From Streptomyces endocoffeicus (GTDB lineage: Bacteria; Actinomycetota; Actinomycetes; Streptomycetales; Streptomycetaceae), in the NCBI RefSeq assembly GCF_016741935.1, contig NZ_JAERRG010000002.1:372001-436000 (forward strand): a stretch of DNA of 64,000 bases. Direction: 5' to 3'. Position numbers and translations under genes: made by a program. Position 1 is the first letter of the stretch, and each line of letters opens with the position of its first letter. A model generated the notes under the pieces. The model ran no database searches. It saw only the letters and a program-made list of their open reading frames with translations, and was not told the origin of the DNA. Shown piece after piece: positions 42,207 through 51,332 of the stretch.

Positions 42207-43442
42207 TCAGGCGTCGAACCGGGCGGTGTCGAAAACGGTCTGACGGGCATCGGCGACCGCCGTCCGCAGCGCGCCGATGAGAATCGGATCCCCCTCGATC
42301 TCACTGATCCGCAGCTGCGGGCTGGGCAGCGCGAGACCGGTCATCTCGGCCTCGACCAGCTGACGCAGCCGGTCCCCGCCGGCCTGTGCGACCTCACCCG
42401 AAAGGACGACCAGCTCCGGGTCGACCACGGCGACGACGGAGGCCAGCCCGGTGGCCAGCCGGCGGGCCAGCTCGGTCAGCACCTCGTCACCCGGGCCGGG
42501 GGTGCGCAGCGCGGTGGCGAGCGCCTTGGTGGCCGTGGGTGCGTCGATCCCGTGGTCGCGGGCGAGCTCCACGACGGCGGGCGAGCCGACCAGCTTCTGG
42601 AACCCGCCGCCCCCGTCCGGCCGGGCGGCGGCGTCCGGTCCGCCCCGGGCCAGCGGGGCGCCCGGCAGCGGCATGTAGCCGATCTCCCCGGCCCCGCCGG
42701 TGGCACCCCGCAGCAGGGTGCCATGGAGCACGATGGCCGCGCCGACCCCCTCGTCGGCCCAGACCAGCGCGAAGTCGTCGAAGTCCTGGGCGGTGCCGTG
42801 GTGCTGTTCGGCGATGGCGGCGAGGTTGACGTCGTTCTCGATGACGATCGGCGTGTGCAGCACCTCGGCCAGGTCGTCCCGCAGGGTGCGGGACTGCCAG
42901 CCGGGCAGATGCGGGGCGTAGCGCAGCGTCCCGGTGCGCGGGTCGAGCGCGCCGGGGGTGCCGATCACGGTGGAGTGCAGATCGTCCCGGCCGAGCCCGG
43001 CGGCGGCCAGCGCCCCGTCCACCGCCTCGGCGACCAGCTCCCCGGTCCGGTTGGTCACGCTCGCGTCGGTCGCCGGGGCCGTCACCCGGTGTTCACCGAC
43101 CACCTGGCCGGTGATGTCGGCGACGGCGGCGGTGATGCCCTCCTGGTCCACGGCGAGCGCGGCCACATGGGCGGCGGCCGGATCGATCTCGTACAGCTGC
43201 GCGTTGGGCCCCGGGCGTCCGGTGACGTTCCCGGTGGTGCGGACCAGGCCGACGGACTCCAGGCGGGTCAGCAGCTGGGAGGCGGTGGGCTTGGACAGCC
43301 CGGTCAGCTCCCCGAGCCGGGTCCGGGTGAGCGGTCCGTGGGCGGCCAGCAGCTCCAGTGCGGTGCGGTCGTTCATGGCGCGGAGGACGCGGGGGGTCCC
43401 GGGTGTGCCGCCCTGCGTATTGCTGCCGGGTGATGCGGCCAT
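42207..43442 (-). CDS. csnR: ROK-family repressor (CsnR)
   Basis: A 411-residue ROK regulator. The winged-helix domain (about residues 24-80: HGPLTRTRLGELTGLSKPTASQLLTRLESVGLV) binds DNA. The ROK domain has GTPGALDPRTG, NDVNLAAIAE and GATGGAGEIGYMPL. The zinc motif CxCGxxGC and the His before it, present in most ROK proteins, are missing here. CsnR in S. lividans/coelicolor represses chitosanase and the csn operon. A palindromic ROK-type site lies 23 bp upstream of the start, implying autoregulation. Confidence 0.88.
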   Translation of the reverse strand: MAASPGSNTQGGTPGTPRVLRAMNDRTALELLAAHGPLTRTRLGELTGLSKPTASQLLTRLESVGLVRTTGNVTGRPGPNAQLYEIDPAAAHVAALAVDQEGITAAVADITGQVVGEHRVTAPATDASVTNRTGELVAEAVDGALAAAGLGRDDLHSTVIGTPGALDPRTGTLRYAPHLPGWQSRTLRDDLAEVLHTPIVIENDVNLAAIAEQHHGTAQDFDDFALVWADEGVGAAIVLHGTLLRGATGGAGEIGYMPLPGAPLARGGPDAAARPDGGGGFQKLVGSPAVVELARDHGIDAPTATKALATALRTPGPGDEVLTELARRLATGLASVVAVVDPELVVLSGEVAQAGGDRLRQLVEAEMTGLALPSPQLRISEIEGDPILIGALRTAVADARQTVFDTARFDA

Positions 43443-43464
43443 GGTGGTGCCCCCGTCTCACTCT

Positions 43465-43483
43465 GTTAAGAAAGTTTCCTATT
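43465..43483. promoter_or_regulatory. ROK-type operator ahead of csnR
   Basis: GTTAAGAAAGTTTCCTATT is a near-perfect palindrome centred on the G of GAAAGTTTC. It matches the TTAGGAAAGTTTCCTAA type recalled for CsnR and similar ROK repressors. It lies 23-41 bp upstream of csnR. Confidence 0.75.
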
Positions 43484-43681
43484 GATGAATAGCAAGCTAG
43501 GGGGCGGACCGGGGCGGCGTCAATGGGTCAAAGGCGGGCTTTCCTTGGCGGGTTCTTGGCGAAGAGATGGATCATCCATGTACCTGGCATGGACAAGTCA
43601 CCGTAAGAGTGGCCTCCGGTGGGGTGACTGTGATCGTCAGCCCCCACTGTCATGCGACGACTCGAATCGCAAGGGGGCTAG

Positions 43682-45667
43682 GTGAGATCTATTTCTTCCC
43701 GGGAGCGCACGGCCCGTTCCAGAAAGCGCACGGCCCTGGGGCTGGCGGCGGCGCTGCCGTTGGTGGCCGGTGCGCTGGCGCTCGGCATACCCACGGCCCA
43801 GGCCGACTCCGCACCGCACGGCCGTGACACCCTGAACGGCACCAAGCCCGCCTGGGCGACGGCGCGTTCGGACCGCGGCGCGACCGATGACGGCAATAAG
43901 GTCACCGCGCGCGTCTATCTGGCCGGACGGGACGCCAAGGGGCTGGCCGACTACGCCAAGGCCGTGTCCGACCCCTCCTCGCGGGACTACGCCAAGTTCC
44001 TGTCGGCCCGGCAGACCGAGGCACGTTTCGGACCGACACGGCAGCAGAAGGACACCGTGACCGCCTGGCTGAAGGGCGCCGGGCTCGAGGTCACCGGTGG
44101 CAACCAGCACTATCTGTCGGTCACCGGCGAAGTCTCCGCCGCCGAGCGGGCGTTCGGCACCCAGCTGCACAACTACACCAAGGACGGCAAGGTCTACCGG
44201 GCGCCGTCGAACGCGGCCACCGTGCCCGCCTCGCTCCACGGCGCCGTGCTGACCGTCGTCGGCCTGGACAACGCGCCCAAGCGGGCCAAGCACGACGAGA
44301 CCCTCCCGCCCCCCGGACCGGTCTTCAAGAACGCCGGGCCGTTCTCCTCTTACTACGGCTCCCGCACCGACCGGAGCCTGCCCTCGGCCTACGGCGCCAA
44401 GCAGCCGTACGCGATCAAGGGGTACACCGGCAAGCAGCTGCGCGCCGCCTACGGCGCCAAGAGCCGCCACACCGGTAAGGGCGTCACCGTGGCCATCACC
44501 GACGCCTTCGCCTCGCCCACCATCGCCGCGGACGCCGCCCAGTACGCCAAGCGCAACGGCGACCCGGGCTACCGCAAGGGCCAGTTGACGCAGGTGCTGC
44601 CGGCCGACTACCGGTACACCGAGGAGTGCGACGCGAGCGGCTGGTACGGCGAGGAGACCCTCGACGTCGAGGCGGTGCACGCGGTGGCGCCCGCGGCCGA
44701 CATCACTTACGTCGGCGGAGCCTCCTGCACCGACGACGATCTGCTCGACTCGCTCGCCAAGGTCGTCGACAACCGGCTGGCCGACATCGTCTCCAACTCC
44801 TGGGGCGATGTGGAGGCCAACGAGACGCCGGACGTGGCCGCCGCCTACGACCAGATCTTCCAGCAGGGCGCCGTCGAGGGCATCGGCTTCTACTTCTCCT
44901 CCGGTGACAACGGCGACAACGTGGCGTCCACCGGCACCAAGCAGGTCGACACCCCGGCCAACTCGGCGTGGGTGACGGCGGTCGGCGGCACCTCCCTGGC
45001 CGTCGGCAAGGGCGGAAAGTACCAGTGGGAGACCGGCTGGGGCACCACCAAGGCTCCCCTCTCGGCCGACGGCACCAACTGGGACGCGCTGCCCGGCGCG
45101 TACACCTCCGGCGCCGGAGGCGGCACCAGCAAGACCGTCGCCCAGCCCTTCTACCAGCGCGGCGTGGTCCCGGACGCGCTCGCCCAGGCCAACGGCGGCA
45201 CCGCCAAGCAGCGGGTGACCCCGGACGTCGCGGCCGTGGCCGACCCCAACACCGGCTTCCTGGTGGGCCAGACGCAGACCTTCCCGGACGGATCGCTCCA
45301 GTACGGCGAGTACCGCATCGGCGGCACCTCGCTGGCCGCGCCCGTGATCGCCGGTGTCCAGGCGCTCGCCCAGCAGGCGCGCGGCGGCCAGCCGATCGGC
45401 TTCGCCAACCCGTCGCTGTACGACCGGTACGGCACCGCCTCGTACCACGATGTGACCGACCACCCGCTGGGCGCCGGTGTCTCGCTGGGCGTGGTCCGGG
45501 TCGACTACGTCAACAGCCACGATGACACCGACGGGCTGGTGACCTCGCTGCGCAGCCTCGGCCGGGACAGCTCGCTCCACGCGGTCGTGGGCTATGACGA
45601 CGTGACCGGTGTGGGCACGCCCGCGGCCGGCTACCTCACCTCGTTCGGCGGACACCACCGCCGCTGA
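43682..45667 (+). CDS. Secreted S53-family serine protease (sedolisin/kumamolisin-like)
   Basis: A 661-residue secreted protease. A signal peptide (RTALGLAAALPLVAGALALG) ends near AQA-DS. The activation prodomain (about 45-200; VTGEVSAAERAFGTQLHNY) is followed by the catalytic domain. The S53 catalytic Glu324 and Asp328 are in GEETLDVEA, the oxyanion Asp is in SNSWGD, and nucleophile Ser550 is in GGTSLAAP. The final DDVTGVGTPAAGY supplies the Ca2+ site. S53 enzymes work at acid pH after self-cleavage. GTG 43682 follows AAGGGGGC. It is divergent from csnR and transcribed alone. Confidence 0.95.
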   Translation: MRSISSRERTARSRKRTALGLAAALPLVAGALALGIPTAQADSAPHGRDTLNGTKPAWATARSDRGATDDGNKVTARVYLAGRDAKGLADYAKAVSDPSSRDYAKFLSARQTEARFGPTRQQKDTVTAWLKGAGLEVTGGNQHYLSVTGEVSAAERAFGTQLHNYTKDGKVYRAPSNAATVPASLHGAVLTVVGLDNAPKRAKHDETLPPPGPVFKNAGPFSSYYGSRTDRSLPSAYGAKQPYAIKGYTGKQLRAAYGAKSRHTGKGVTVAITDAFASPTIAADAAQYAKRNGDPGYRKGQLTQVLPADYRYTEECDASGWYGEETLDVEAVHAVAPAADITYVGGASCTDDDLLDSLAKVVDNRLADIVSNSWGDVEANETPDVAAAYDQIFQQGAVEGIGFYFSSGDNGDNVASTGTKQVDTPANSAWVTAVGGTSLAVGKGGKYQWETGWGTTKAPLSADGTNWDALPGAYTSGAGGGTSKTVAQPFYQRGVVPDALAQANGGTAKQRVTPDVAAVADPNTGFLVGQTQTFPDGSLQYGEYRIGGTSLAAPVIAGVQALAQQARGGQPIGFANPSLYDRYGTASYHDVTDHPLGAGVSLGVVRVDYVNSHDDTDGLVTSLRSLGRDSSLHAVVGYDDVTGVGTPAAGYLTSFGGHHRR

Positions 45668-45682
45668 GCGGCCAGGTCGGAC

Positions 45683-45715
45683 GCGGCTCCCGTTCCGTTC
45701 CGGGGCGGGAGCCGC
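45683..45715. terminator. Hairpin between the S53 protease and MscS genes
   Basis: GCGGCTCCCG (45683-45692) pairs perfectly with CGGGAGCCGC (45706-45715). It lies 16 bp after the protease stop and 17 bp from the convergent channel gene's stop, so it can serve both. Confidence 0.75.
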
Positions 45716-45731
45716 ATCATGTCCGCCGAGC

Positions 45732-46832
45732 TCACTTCGCCGCGGGTGGCGGCACCGTCGCGGAGGGGGCGGCGGCCGGACCGGCGCCGGGAGCGATCGG
45801 GCTGGCCGCCGCCGACTGCGGCGAGTCCGGGTTGGCCAGCGCCGACGGCGCCGCCGTGGTGGCGCTCGGATCGGTGGCGTCGGTCTGGAGCTCCGGGTCC
45901 AGAGGCCGGCCGACGAGCTGGATGCCCGCCTCGTTCAGCGCCTTCTTGATCCGCCAGCGCAGCTCCCGCTCGACGCCGAGCGCCTTGCCGGGCATGGTCC
46001 GCGCCGACACCCGGACGATCATCGAGTCCAGATAGACCGCGTCGAGACCCAGGACCTCGATCGGCTCCCAGAGCCGCTCGTTCCACGGCTCCTCCTTGGC
46101 CATGTCCACACCGACCTGCGTGATCACGGCCCGGACCTGCTCCAGATCCTCCTCGGCCCGGACCTGGACATCGAGCGCGGCCGTCGCCCAGCCCTGGCTG
46201 AGGTTGCCGATCCGCTTGACCTCGCCGTTGCGCACGTACCAGATCTCGCCGTTGTCCCCGCGCAGCTTGGTGACGCGCAGACCGACCTCGATCACCTCGC
46301 CGGAGGCCACCCCGGCGTCGACCGTGTCGCCGACCCCGTACTGGTCCTCGAGGATCATGAAGACGCCGGAGAGGAAGTCGGTGACCAGATTGCGGGCGCC
46401 GAAGCCGATCGCCACCCCCGCGACCCCGGCGCTGGCGAGCAGCGGCGCCAGATTGATCTCCAGCGCGGAGAGGATCATCAGCCCCGCGGTGCCCATGATC
46501 AGGAACGAGGCCACGGAGCGCAGCACCGATCCGATCGCCGCTGACCGCTGGCGCCTTCGCTCCACATTGACCAGCAGCCCGCCGAGCGCGGTGCCGTCGA
46601 CGGCCTGGGCCGTGCGGTTCATGCGGTCTATCAGCTTGGTGATCGCCCGCCGGACCACGGACCGGAGCACGAAGGCGATGATCAGGATCAGGGCTATGCG
46701 CAGCCCGATGCCGAGCCAGGTGGACCAGTTCTCCTCCACCCAGCCCGCGGCGTTCGTGGCGCTCTTCTGCGCATCGTCGAGAGTCGTGGGACGAGGCGTC
46801 GAGTCAGCGGCCAGAGCAGCGGACCAGAACAC
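45732..46832 (-). CDS. Mechanosensitive ion channel, MscS family
   Basis: A 366-residue membrane channel. The transmembrane part includes WLGIGLRIALILIIAFVLRSV and a middle helix. The pore helix and beta domain are APLLASAGVAGVAIGFGARNLVTDFLSGVFMILEDQYGVGDTV, the MscS signature. The C-terminal vestibule ends around residue 300 and is followed by a 65-residue Pro/Ala/Ser tail. GTG 46830-46832 with AAGGG upstream was chosen, and the longer frame to 47123 has no support. It releases solutes under osmotic downshock. Confidence 0.9.
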   Translation of the reverse strand: MFWSAALAADSTPRPTTLDDAQKSATNAAGWVEENWSTWLGIGLRIALILIIAFVLRSVVRRAITKLIDRMNRTAQAVDGTALGGLLVNVERRRQRSAAIGSVLRSVASFLIMGTAGLMILSALEINLAPLLASAGVAGVAIGFGARNLVTDFLSGVFMILEDQYGVGDTVDAGVASGEVIEVGLRVTKLRGDNGEIWYVRNGEVKRIGNLSQGWATAALDVQVRAEEDLEQVRAVITQVGVDMAKEEPWNERLWEPIEVLGLDAVYLDSMIVRVSARTMPGKALGVERELRWRIKKALNEAGIQLVGRPLDPELQTDATDPSATTAAPSALANPDSPQSAAASPIAPGAGPAAAPSATVPPPAAK

Positions 46833-47286
46833 AGCAGAAACCCTTCGTATGCGACATGCCCACACGGATCGCCCGCGCACGCAACCTCTCACACAGTAGC
46901 CGGGTGCGAGACGCGCCGTTCCTGTGTTCGAGAGCGCGCGAGCGCGGTCAGGGGGCGCGTTCGGGCGGGTCCGGAGGCGGCAATTCCACCGTCTGCCCCG
47001 GCCGGGGGCCGTGCGGCGCCACCGGCCGGAGCGGGCCGTGATTCTTGCCACTTCGCGGGGGTATCCCGCTCCCCGCGCACCTCGTGCGCAGGGGCGCCGG
47101 AAGCCCGACAGGGCGGTGGTCAAGCGGCCGGTGTCGCCGCCGCGTACGGAGGGTATACGTGCGGTACGCGGAAATGCCTCTCAACCGTTAACCCGGTGAT
47201 AGTGGCGTTCCGGCCAGGGTTCAGGGGAAACTGGGGGAGATCGTCCCGGCGCGAGCCACGCGCCGCCGGCGTACAAGGAGGCCCCC
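46833..47286. other. Divergent intergenic region between MscS and HNH genes
   Basis: A 454-bp region with no gene. The right half includes lower-GC sequence near 47155-47215 (ACCGTTAACCCGG) that may be promoter for the HNH gene. No clear repeat was identified. Confidence 0.45.
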
Positions 47287-47823
47287 GTGCCGCATGTCCT
47301 GGTCCTCAACGCGTCGTACGAGCCCCTCGGCGTCGTACCGCTCCGCCGCGCGCTCGTACTCGTCCTCAATGACAAAGCCGTCAGCCTCGAGGACTCAGGC
47401 GCCCTGATGCACAGCGCTACCAGCGTGATCCCCGCACCCAGCGTCGTCCGGCTGAAGCGCTTTGTGCGGGTGCCCTTTCGCGGCCCCGTCCCGCTCACCC
47501 GCCGCGCCCTGTTCGCCCGCGACGGCGGCCGATGCGCTTACTGCGGTGGCGTCGCAACCAGCGTCGATCACGTCATCCCGCGCAGCCGTGGCGGGCAGCA
47601 CACCTGGGAGAACGTGGTCGCCGCGTGCCGTCGCTGCAATCACGTCAAGGCAGACCGCCATGTCGCCGAGATCGGCTGGCGGCTGCGCCATCAACCGGCG
47701 CCGCCGTCGGGCCTCGCGTGGCGGATCATCGGCACGGGCCATAGGGACCCGCGCTGGCTGCCATACCTCCAGGCATACGGCGCGGAAGATGCCATGGCCC
47801 GGATCGACGGCAAATCTGCCTGA
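47287..47823 (+). CDS. HNH endonuclease
   Basis: A 178-residue stand-alone HNH nuclease. The zinc-binding CAYCG and CRRCN pairs bracket the active-site VDHVIPRSRGGQHTWENVVAACRRCN (His, Asn and His-like residues). The N-terminal MPHVLVLNASYEPLGVVPLRRALVLVL is typical of a widespread actinobacterial group. AAGGAGG precedes GTG 47287. It is not part of a restriction system here, and its role in DNA metabolism is unknown. Confidence 0.92.
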   Translation: MPHVLVLNASYEPLGVVPLRRALVLVLNDKAVSLEDSGALMHSATSVIPAPSVVRLKRFVRVPFRGPVPLTRRALFARDGGRCAYCGGVATSVDHVIPRSRGGQHTWENVVAACRRCNHVKADRHVAEIGWRLRHQPAPPSGLAWRIIGTGHRDPRWLPYLQAYGAEDAMARIDGKSA

Positions 47824-47862
47824 GAGACCGGGCCATTTCTGTGTCTGCTCGCGGGAGCCCCT

Positions 47863-47916
47863 GGGTCCTGTCCGGCGGATCTTCACGGACCCGTGAAGAT
47901 CCGCCGGACAGGACCC
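47863..47916. repeat. Perfect 26-bp inverted repeat with 2-bp spacer
   Basis: The left arm (47863-47888, beginning GGGTCCTGTCCGGCGG) and right arm (47891-47916) are exact complements separated only by AC. The arm sequence resembles IS terminal repeats seen in Streptomyces. It lies between the convergent HNH and GH84-like genes and would also form a strong bidirectional terminator. Confidence 0.9.
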
Positions 47917-47931
47917 AATTCTTCTGCGCCC

Positions 47932-50900
47932 CTAGTCCTTCCGCACCGCGTAGGCGGCGACCGACCACAGGGAGTAGCCGAAGCGGGTGGCGCGCTCGAC
48001 GCCCTGGACGCGGATGAACCGGGTGTCCGGGGCGTCCATGCCGATCGACTCCCGGCCGCCCTTCCCATGGGCCACGGTCGCCGCGTCGCGCCAGGTGCGG
48101 CCGTCCTTGGAGACCTGGACGCGGTAGCGGGAGGCGTACGCGTCCTGCCAGTTCAGCTCCAGGCGGCCGATCCGGGCCGGGTGGGCCAGCTCCAGCTGGA
48201 GCCAGGCGCCGTCCTCGGCCCGGGAGGACCAGCGGGTGTCCGCCTTGCCGTCGATCGCGGCGGACGCCGGGAAATCGGCGGTCTCATCGCCGGACGAGGT
48301 CGCCTTCGTACCCTCCGCACGGGCCTGGTCCGGGCCGCCGGTGTGCGGATGCGCCCTTAAGGTCAGCATGCGCTCCTCGGACCCGAAGCGGACCGGGAGG
48401 GAATAGCTGCCCGGCTTGGTGCCCTTGGCCACCGATATCTCCAGCCGGGCGGTCGCCGTACCGCCGCGCGGGGCCGTCACCCCGTCGGGGGCCCGGACCG
48501 TGATGCCGCGCGGCGCCTTCACCGTAAGGTCGCCGTTCACATCGCCGGGGCGGTGGGAGACCAGCTGGGCCTCGACCACGGCCGCGTCGCCGCCTATCTG
48601 CGCGTCCGCCGACTTGTGGGACAGCGTGAGCCCGGCGTCCGGGGTGTCGCCGAACCAGGGCGTGATCTCGTGCACGGCCGGCGGGGTGGTGCCCTCCGGC
48701 CAGCTGAGCCGGATCGCGTCCGCCGACAGGTCCTTGTCCCCCTCCGCCGCCCTGACCTGGGTGAAGCCGCTGCCGGAGAGGGTGCCGATGCGGCGCCAGC
48801 CCGCACCGGGGACATGCGCCTCGACGGTGCCCGGCGCGGCGTCCTGGACCCGTGCGGTGAGCGCGGAGACGGAGGCGAGCGGACGGCTGCGGCCGAAGCG
48901 CACGGTGACCGGGCGGCCGGGCGAGGACACCTCGGTGGCCGTCTTACCGTCGGCCGCCGCGCGGTCCTCCTTGCCGGTCCGCAGCCCCAGCTTCGGGGTC
49001 CGGTCCACGCCCGACCAGGCGTCCGCCCGGACCAGGGACTTGGCGAGGAAGGGGTCGAGGACGCCCTTGCCGACCGTGACCCGGCTGTCCCCGATCCTCT
49101 CGCGCAGCGCCTCCACCGCGAGCTGGGCCTTCCAGGCCGCCGCCCCGTCGCCGCGCGCCTGGGCGGTGAGCATGTCCACGGCCCGCACCCCCGCGTCGCC
49201 GTACCGGCTCAGCTGGTCGAGCCACGGCCGCACATCGTCGCCCAGCGTGCGCGAGAGTCGCTCGGGGGCGTCACGCATCGTTGTGAAGGCCTCGCGCAGC
49301 CGGTCGGCCGAGCGCTCCAGCCGCTCCACGTCCGTACCGCCCAGGGCCGTCCAGAACGCGTCGATGAGCGGGCGCAGATACGCGGACTCGTCGCCGCCGA
49401 GCACCGAGGAGGCGTCGTTCCCGGCGAGGGCGCGCAGGGCGGCGCGGGTCTTGGTGTCGGGCCCGGCGAGGTCGTCGATGGCCGCCTGCCAGGACTCCTG
49501 GGGGCGGTAGCCGCGCGGGTTCCAGGCGAAGTCGGCGGCGGTGAACAGCGGGATCCGGGAGGCGGTCGGCTGCTCCATGGCGTTGGCCAGCAGCGCCGCG
49601 GACTGGGTGGCCACCGCGGGGTCGCGGCCGGTGTACGGGCCGAGGAAGATCCGGTCCTGCGCCCAGTCGTTGACCGGGTAGTTGTCCATGGTGACCAGGC
49701 GGTGGCCGAACGCCGACCGGGCGCCGGCCAGCTCACCGCCGGTGATGGTCCTGGGCACCACCCCGACGCCGGTCCAGGCGACCTCCACGCGCTGGTCGAG
49801 CGCCCCGGCCAGCGCGCGGCGGAACTCGGTGTCGCCGTCCTGGTAGTACTCGGTCGGCATCAGGGACAGCGGGGCCGAGCCGGGGTAGCGGTCGGCCAGG
49901 TGGCGGGCGAGGGCATCAGCCACCTTGGCCTGCGCGGTGGCGGCGGCCTCCGGCCCGGAGCCGAATTCATCGGCGTCGGCGTCGCAGTGCCACTCGCTGT
50001 AGCTGACGTCCTGGAACTGCAGCTGGAAGGAGCGCACCCCGAGCGCCCACATGGCGTCGACCTTCCGCAGCAGCGCCTTGAGGTCCTTCGAGGACGAGAA
50101 GCACATCTCCTGGCCGGGGGAGACCGCCCAGCCGAGGGTCACATGGTTGGCGCGGGCGCGCGTGGCCAGCTCGCGGAACTCCTCGCGCCGCTCGGCGGGG
50201 TAGGGGTCGCGCCAGCGGGCCTGCCGGTAGGTGTCGTCGCCGGGCGCGTAGAGATAGCGGTTCTGCTTGGTGCGGCCCATGAAGTCGAGCTGGGCCAGCC
50301 GGTCGCGGTGCGACCACGGGGAGCCGTAGAACCCCTCCGTCGTCCCCCTTACGGCCGTCGCGGGCCAGTCGCGGACGGTCACCCCGGCGAAGGCGGAGCC
50401 CCCGCCGTCCCGCTTCACCAGCAGCTGGCGCAGGGTCTGGACGGCGTGGAAGAGCCCGTCCGGGCCGACGCCGGACAGCGCGACCGTGGGGTGCCCGTCC
50501 ACCGGGCCCGTGGCCAGGAGATAGCCGCCGGAGGGGAGGTCGCCGCGCTCGGGTGCGCGCAGGGCGCGCAGCGCGTTCGTCGCGCCCTTACCGCCGACGT
50601 GCACCACCGGCCCGCGCGCCGGTGCCTCGCCACCGGGCGTGGCCTCGTTGACGGTACGCACCCCCGCGTCGTGCAGCAGGCCGCGCAGCGCGTCCAGGGC
50701 GTACGGATCGGCATCGCCGTCGGCTATGAGCGTGGCCTCGTCCCCCAGGGCCACCTCCGACCCCCGCGCCCGCAGCGACTGGGGGCGCGGCCATACGGGC
50801 GGTATGCCCTCGCTGCTGTCGCGCTCCGGTGTGGCGGCGCCCGGGGCGCCGTGGTCCACCGGTGCCGCGGTGGCCGCCGGGGCACCGCCGAGCAGCCCCC

Positions 50901-50964
50901 CGATGACCGCGGCGGCCATGGCCGTCGCGCCCGCTGCCCTCGGCCTCTTCCCCCCGAACTGCAC
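47932..50964 (-). CDS. Secreted GH84-like beta-N-acetylglucosaminidase with F5/8 C domain
   Basis: A secreted protein of 1010 residues. A signal peptide (AGATAMAAAVIGGLLGGAPA) is followed by a GH20b-like N-terminal domain. The GH84 barrel has TTEGFYGSPWSHRDRLAQLDFMGRTKQNRYLYAPGDD and LQFQDVSYSEWHCDAD. The usual catalytic Asp-Asp pair of GH84 appears as Gln-Asp. Next come a helical domain, a beta-sandwich (NEW3-like: PAVHEITPWFGD to SYSLPVRFGSEE) and a C-terminal discoidin domain (SSGDETADFPASAAIDGKADTRWSS). GTG 50962-50964 has GAGGAGAGG upstream. It probably cleaves or binds GlcNAc-containing polymers outside the cell. Confidence 0.87.
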   Translation of the reverse strand: MQFGGKRPRAAGATAMAAAVIGGLLGGAPAATAAPVDHGAPGAATPERDSSEGIPPVWPRPQSLRARGSEVALGDEATLIADGDADPYALDALRGLLHDAGVRTVNEATPGGEAPARGPVVHVGGKGATNALRALRAPERGDLPSGGYLLATGPVDGHPTVALSGVGPDGLFHAVQTLRQLLVKRDGGGSAFAGVTVRDWPATAVRGTTEGFYGSPWSHRDRLAQLDFMGRTKQNRYLYAPGDDTYRQARWRDPYPAERREEFRELATRARANHVTLGWAVSPGQEMCFSSSKDLKALLRKVDAMWALGVRSFQLQFQDVSYSEWHCDADADEFGSGPEAAATAQAKVADALARHLADRYPGSAPLSLMPTEYYQDGDTEFRRALAGALDQRVEVAWTGVGVVPRTITGGELAGARSAFGHRLVTMDNYPVNDWAQDRIFLGPYTGRDPAVATQSAALLANAMEQPTASRIPLFTAADFAWNPRGYRPQESWQAAIDDLAGPDTKTRAALRALAGNDASSVLGGDESAYLRPLIDAFWTALGGTDVERLERSADRLREAFTTMRDAPERLSRTLGDDVRPWLDQLSRYGDAGVRAVDMLTAQARGDGAAAWKAQLAVEALRERIGDSRVTVGKGVLDPFLAKSLVRADAWSGVDRTPKLGLRTGKEDRAAADGKTATEVSSPGRPVTVRFGRSRPLASVSALTARVQDAAPGTVEAHVPGAGWRRIGTLSGSGFTQVRAAEGDKDLSADAIRLSWPEGTTPPAVHEITPWFGDTPDAGLTLSHKSADAQIGGDAAVVEAQLVSHRPGDVNGDLTVKAPRGITVRAPDGVTAPRGGTATARLEISVAKGTKPGSYSLPVRFGSEERMLTLRAHPHTGGPDQARAEGTKATSSGDETADFPASAAIDGKADTRWSSRAEDGAWLQLELAHPARIGRLELNWQDAYASRYRVQVSKDGRTWRDAATVAHGKGGRESIGMDAPDTRFIRVQGVERATRFGYSLWSVAAYAVRKD

Positions 50965-51332
50965 GGGCCTCTCCTCGATCCAGATAGCCGGTCCCCGTAG
51001 ATACGGCGCCGATAGGCGTGAGCCCACCACCAGGCCGGTGAGGGTGTCAACGCGAACGACCGAAGTGTCGGCATTGCCGCGTGCGCCGCGCCTCGGGCGC
51101 CTGGCGCCGGGCCTCGGGCGGCCCGCGCCGGGCGCGGCACGCCCGGCGCAAGTCTGACGGATGAAGGGCGGTCCTGTTCGTAAACTCTGTGCTCTCGATC
51201 CCTTCGCGCCGTTAAATCGCCGTCCAGAGGGGATGTGACCTACAGCACGTCCGGGGGGCGTTTGCGTCTGCGTCCGTCCGGAGTGGGTAGGCCTGGGGAT
51301 GACCCACTGCCGACAACCCCACGGAGGTCCGT
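50965..51332. other. Divergent intergenic region between GH84-like and malQ operons
   Basis: A 368-bp region holding promoters for both sides. AGTGGGT (51282-51288) and ACCCACT (51302-51308) form a 7-bp inverted repeat just before the small gene's Shine-Dalgarno and could be an operator or leader hairpin. The middle is very GC-rich. Confidence 0.5.

Noticed and set aside
43637..45658. 673-residue minus-strand frame opposite the S53 protease
   Set aside because: It is Val/Gly/Arg-rich antisense of a clear protease gene, without a plausible start or domain.
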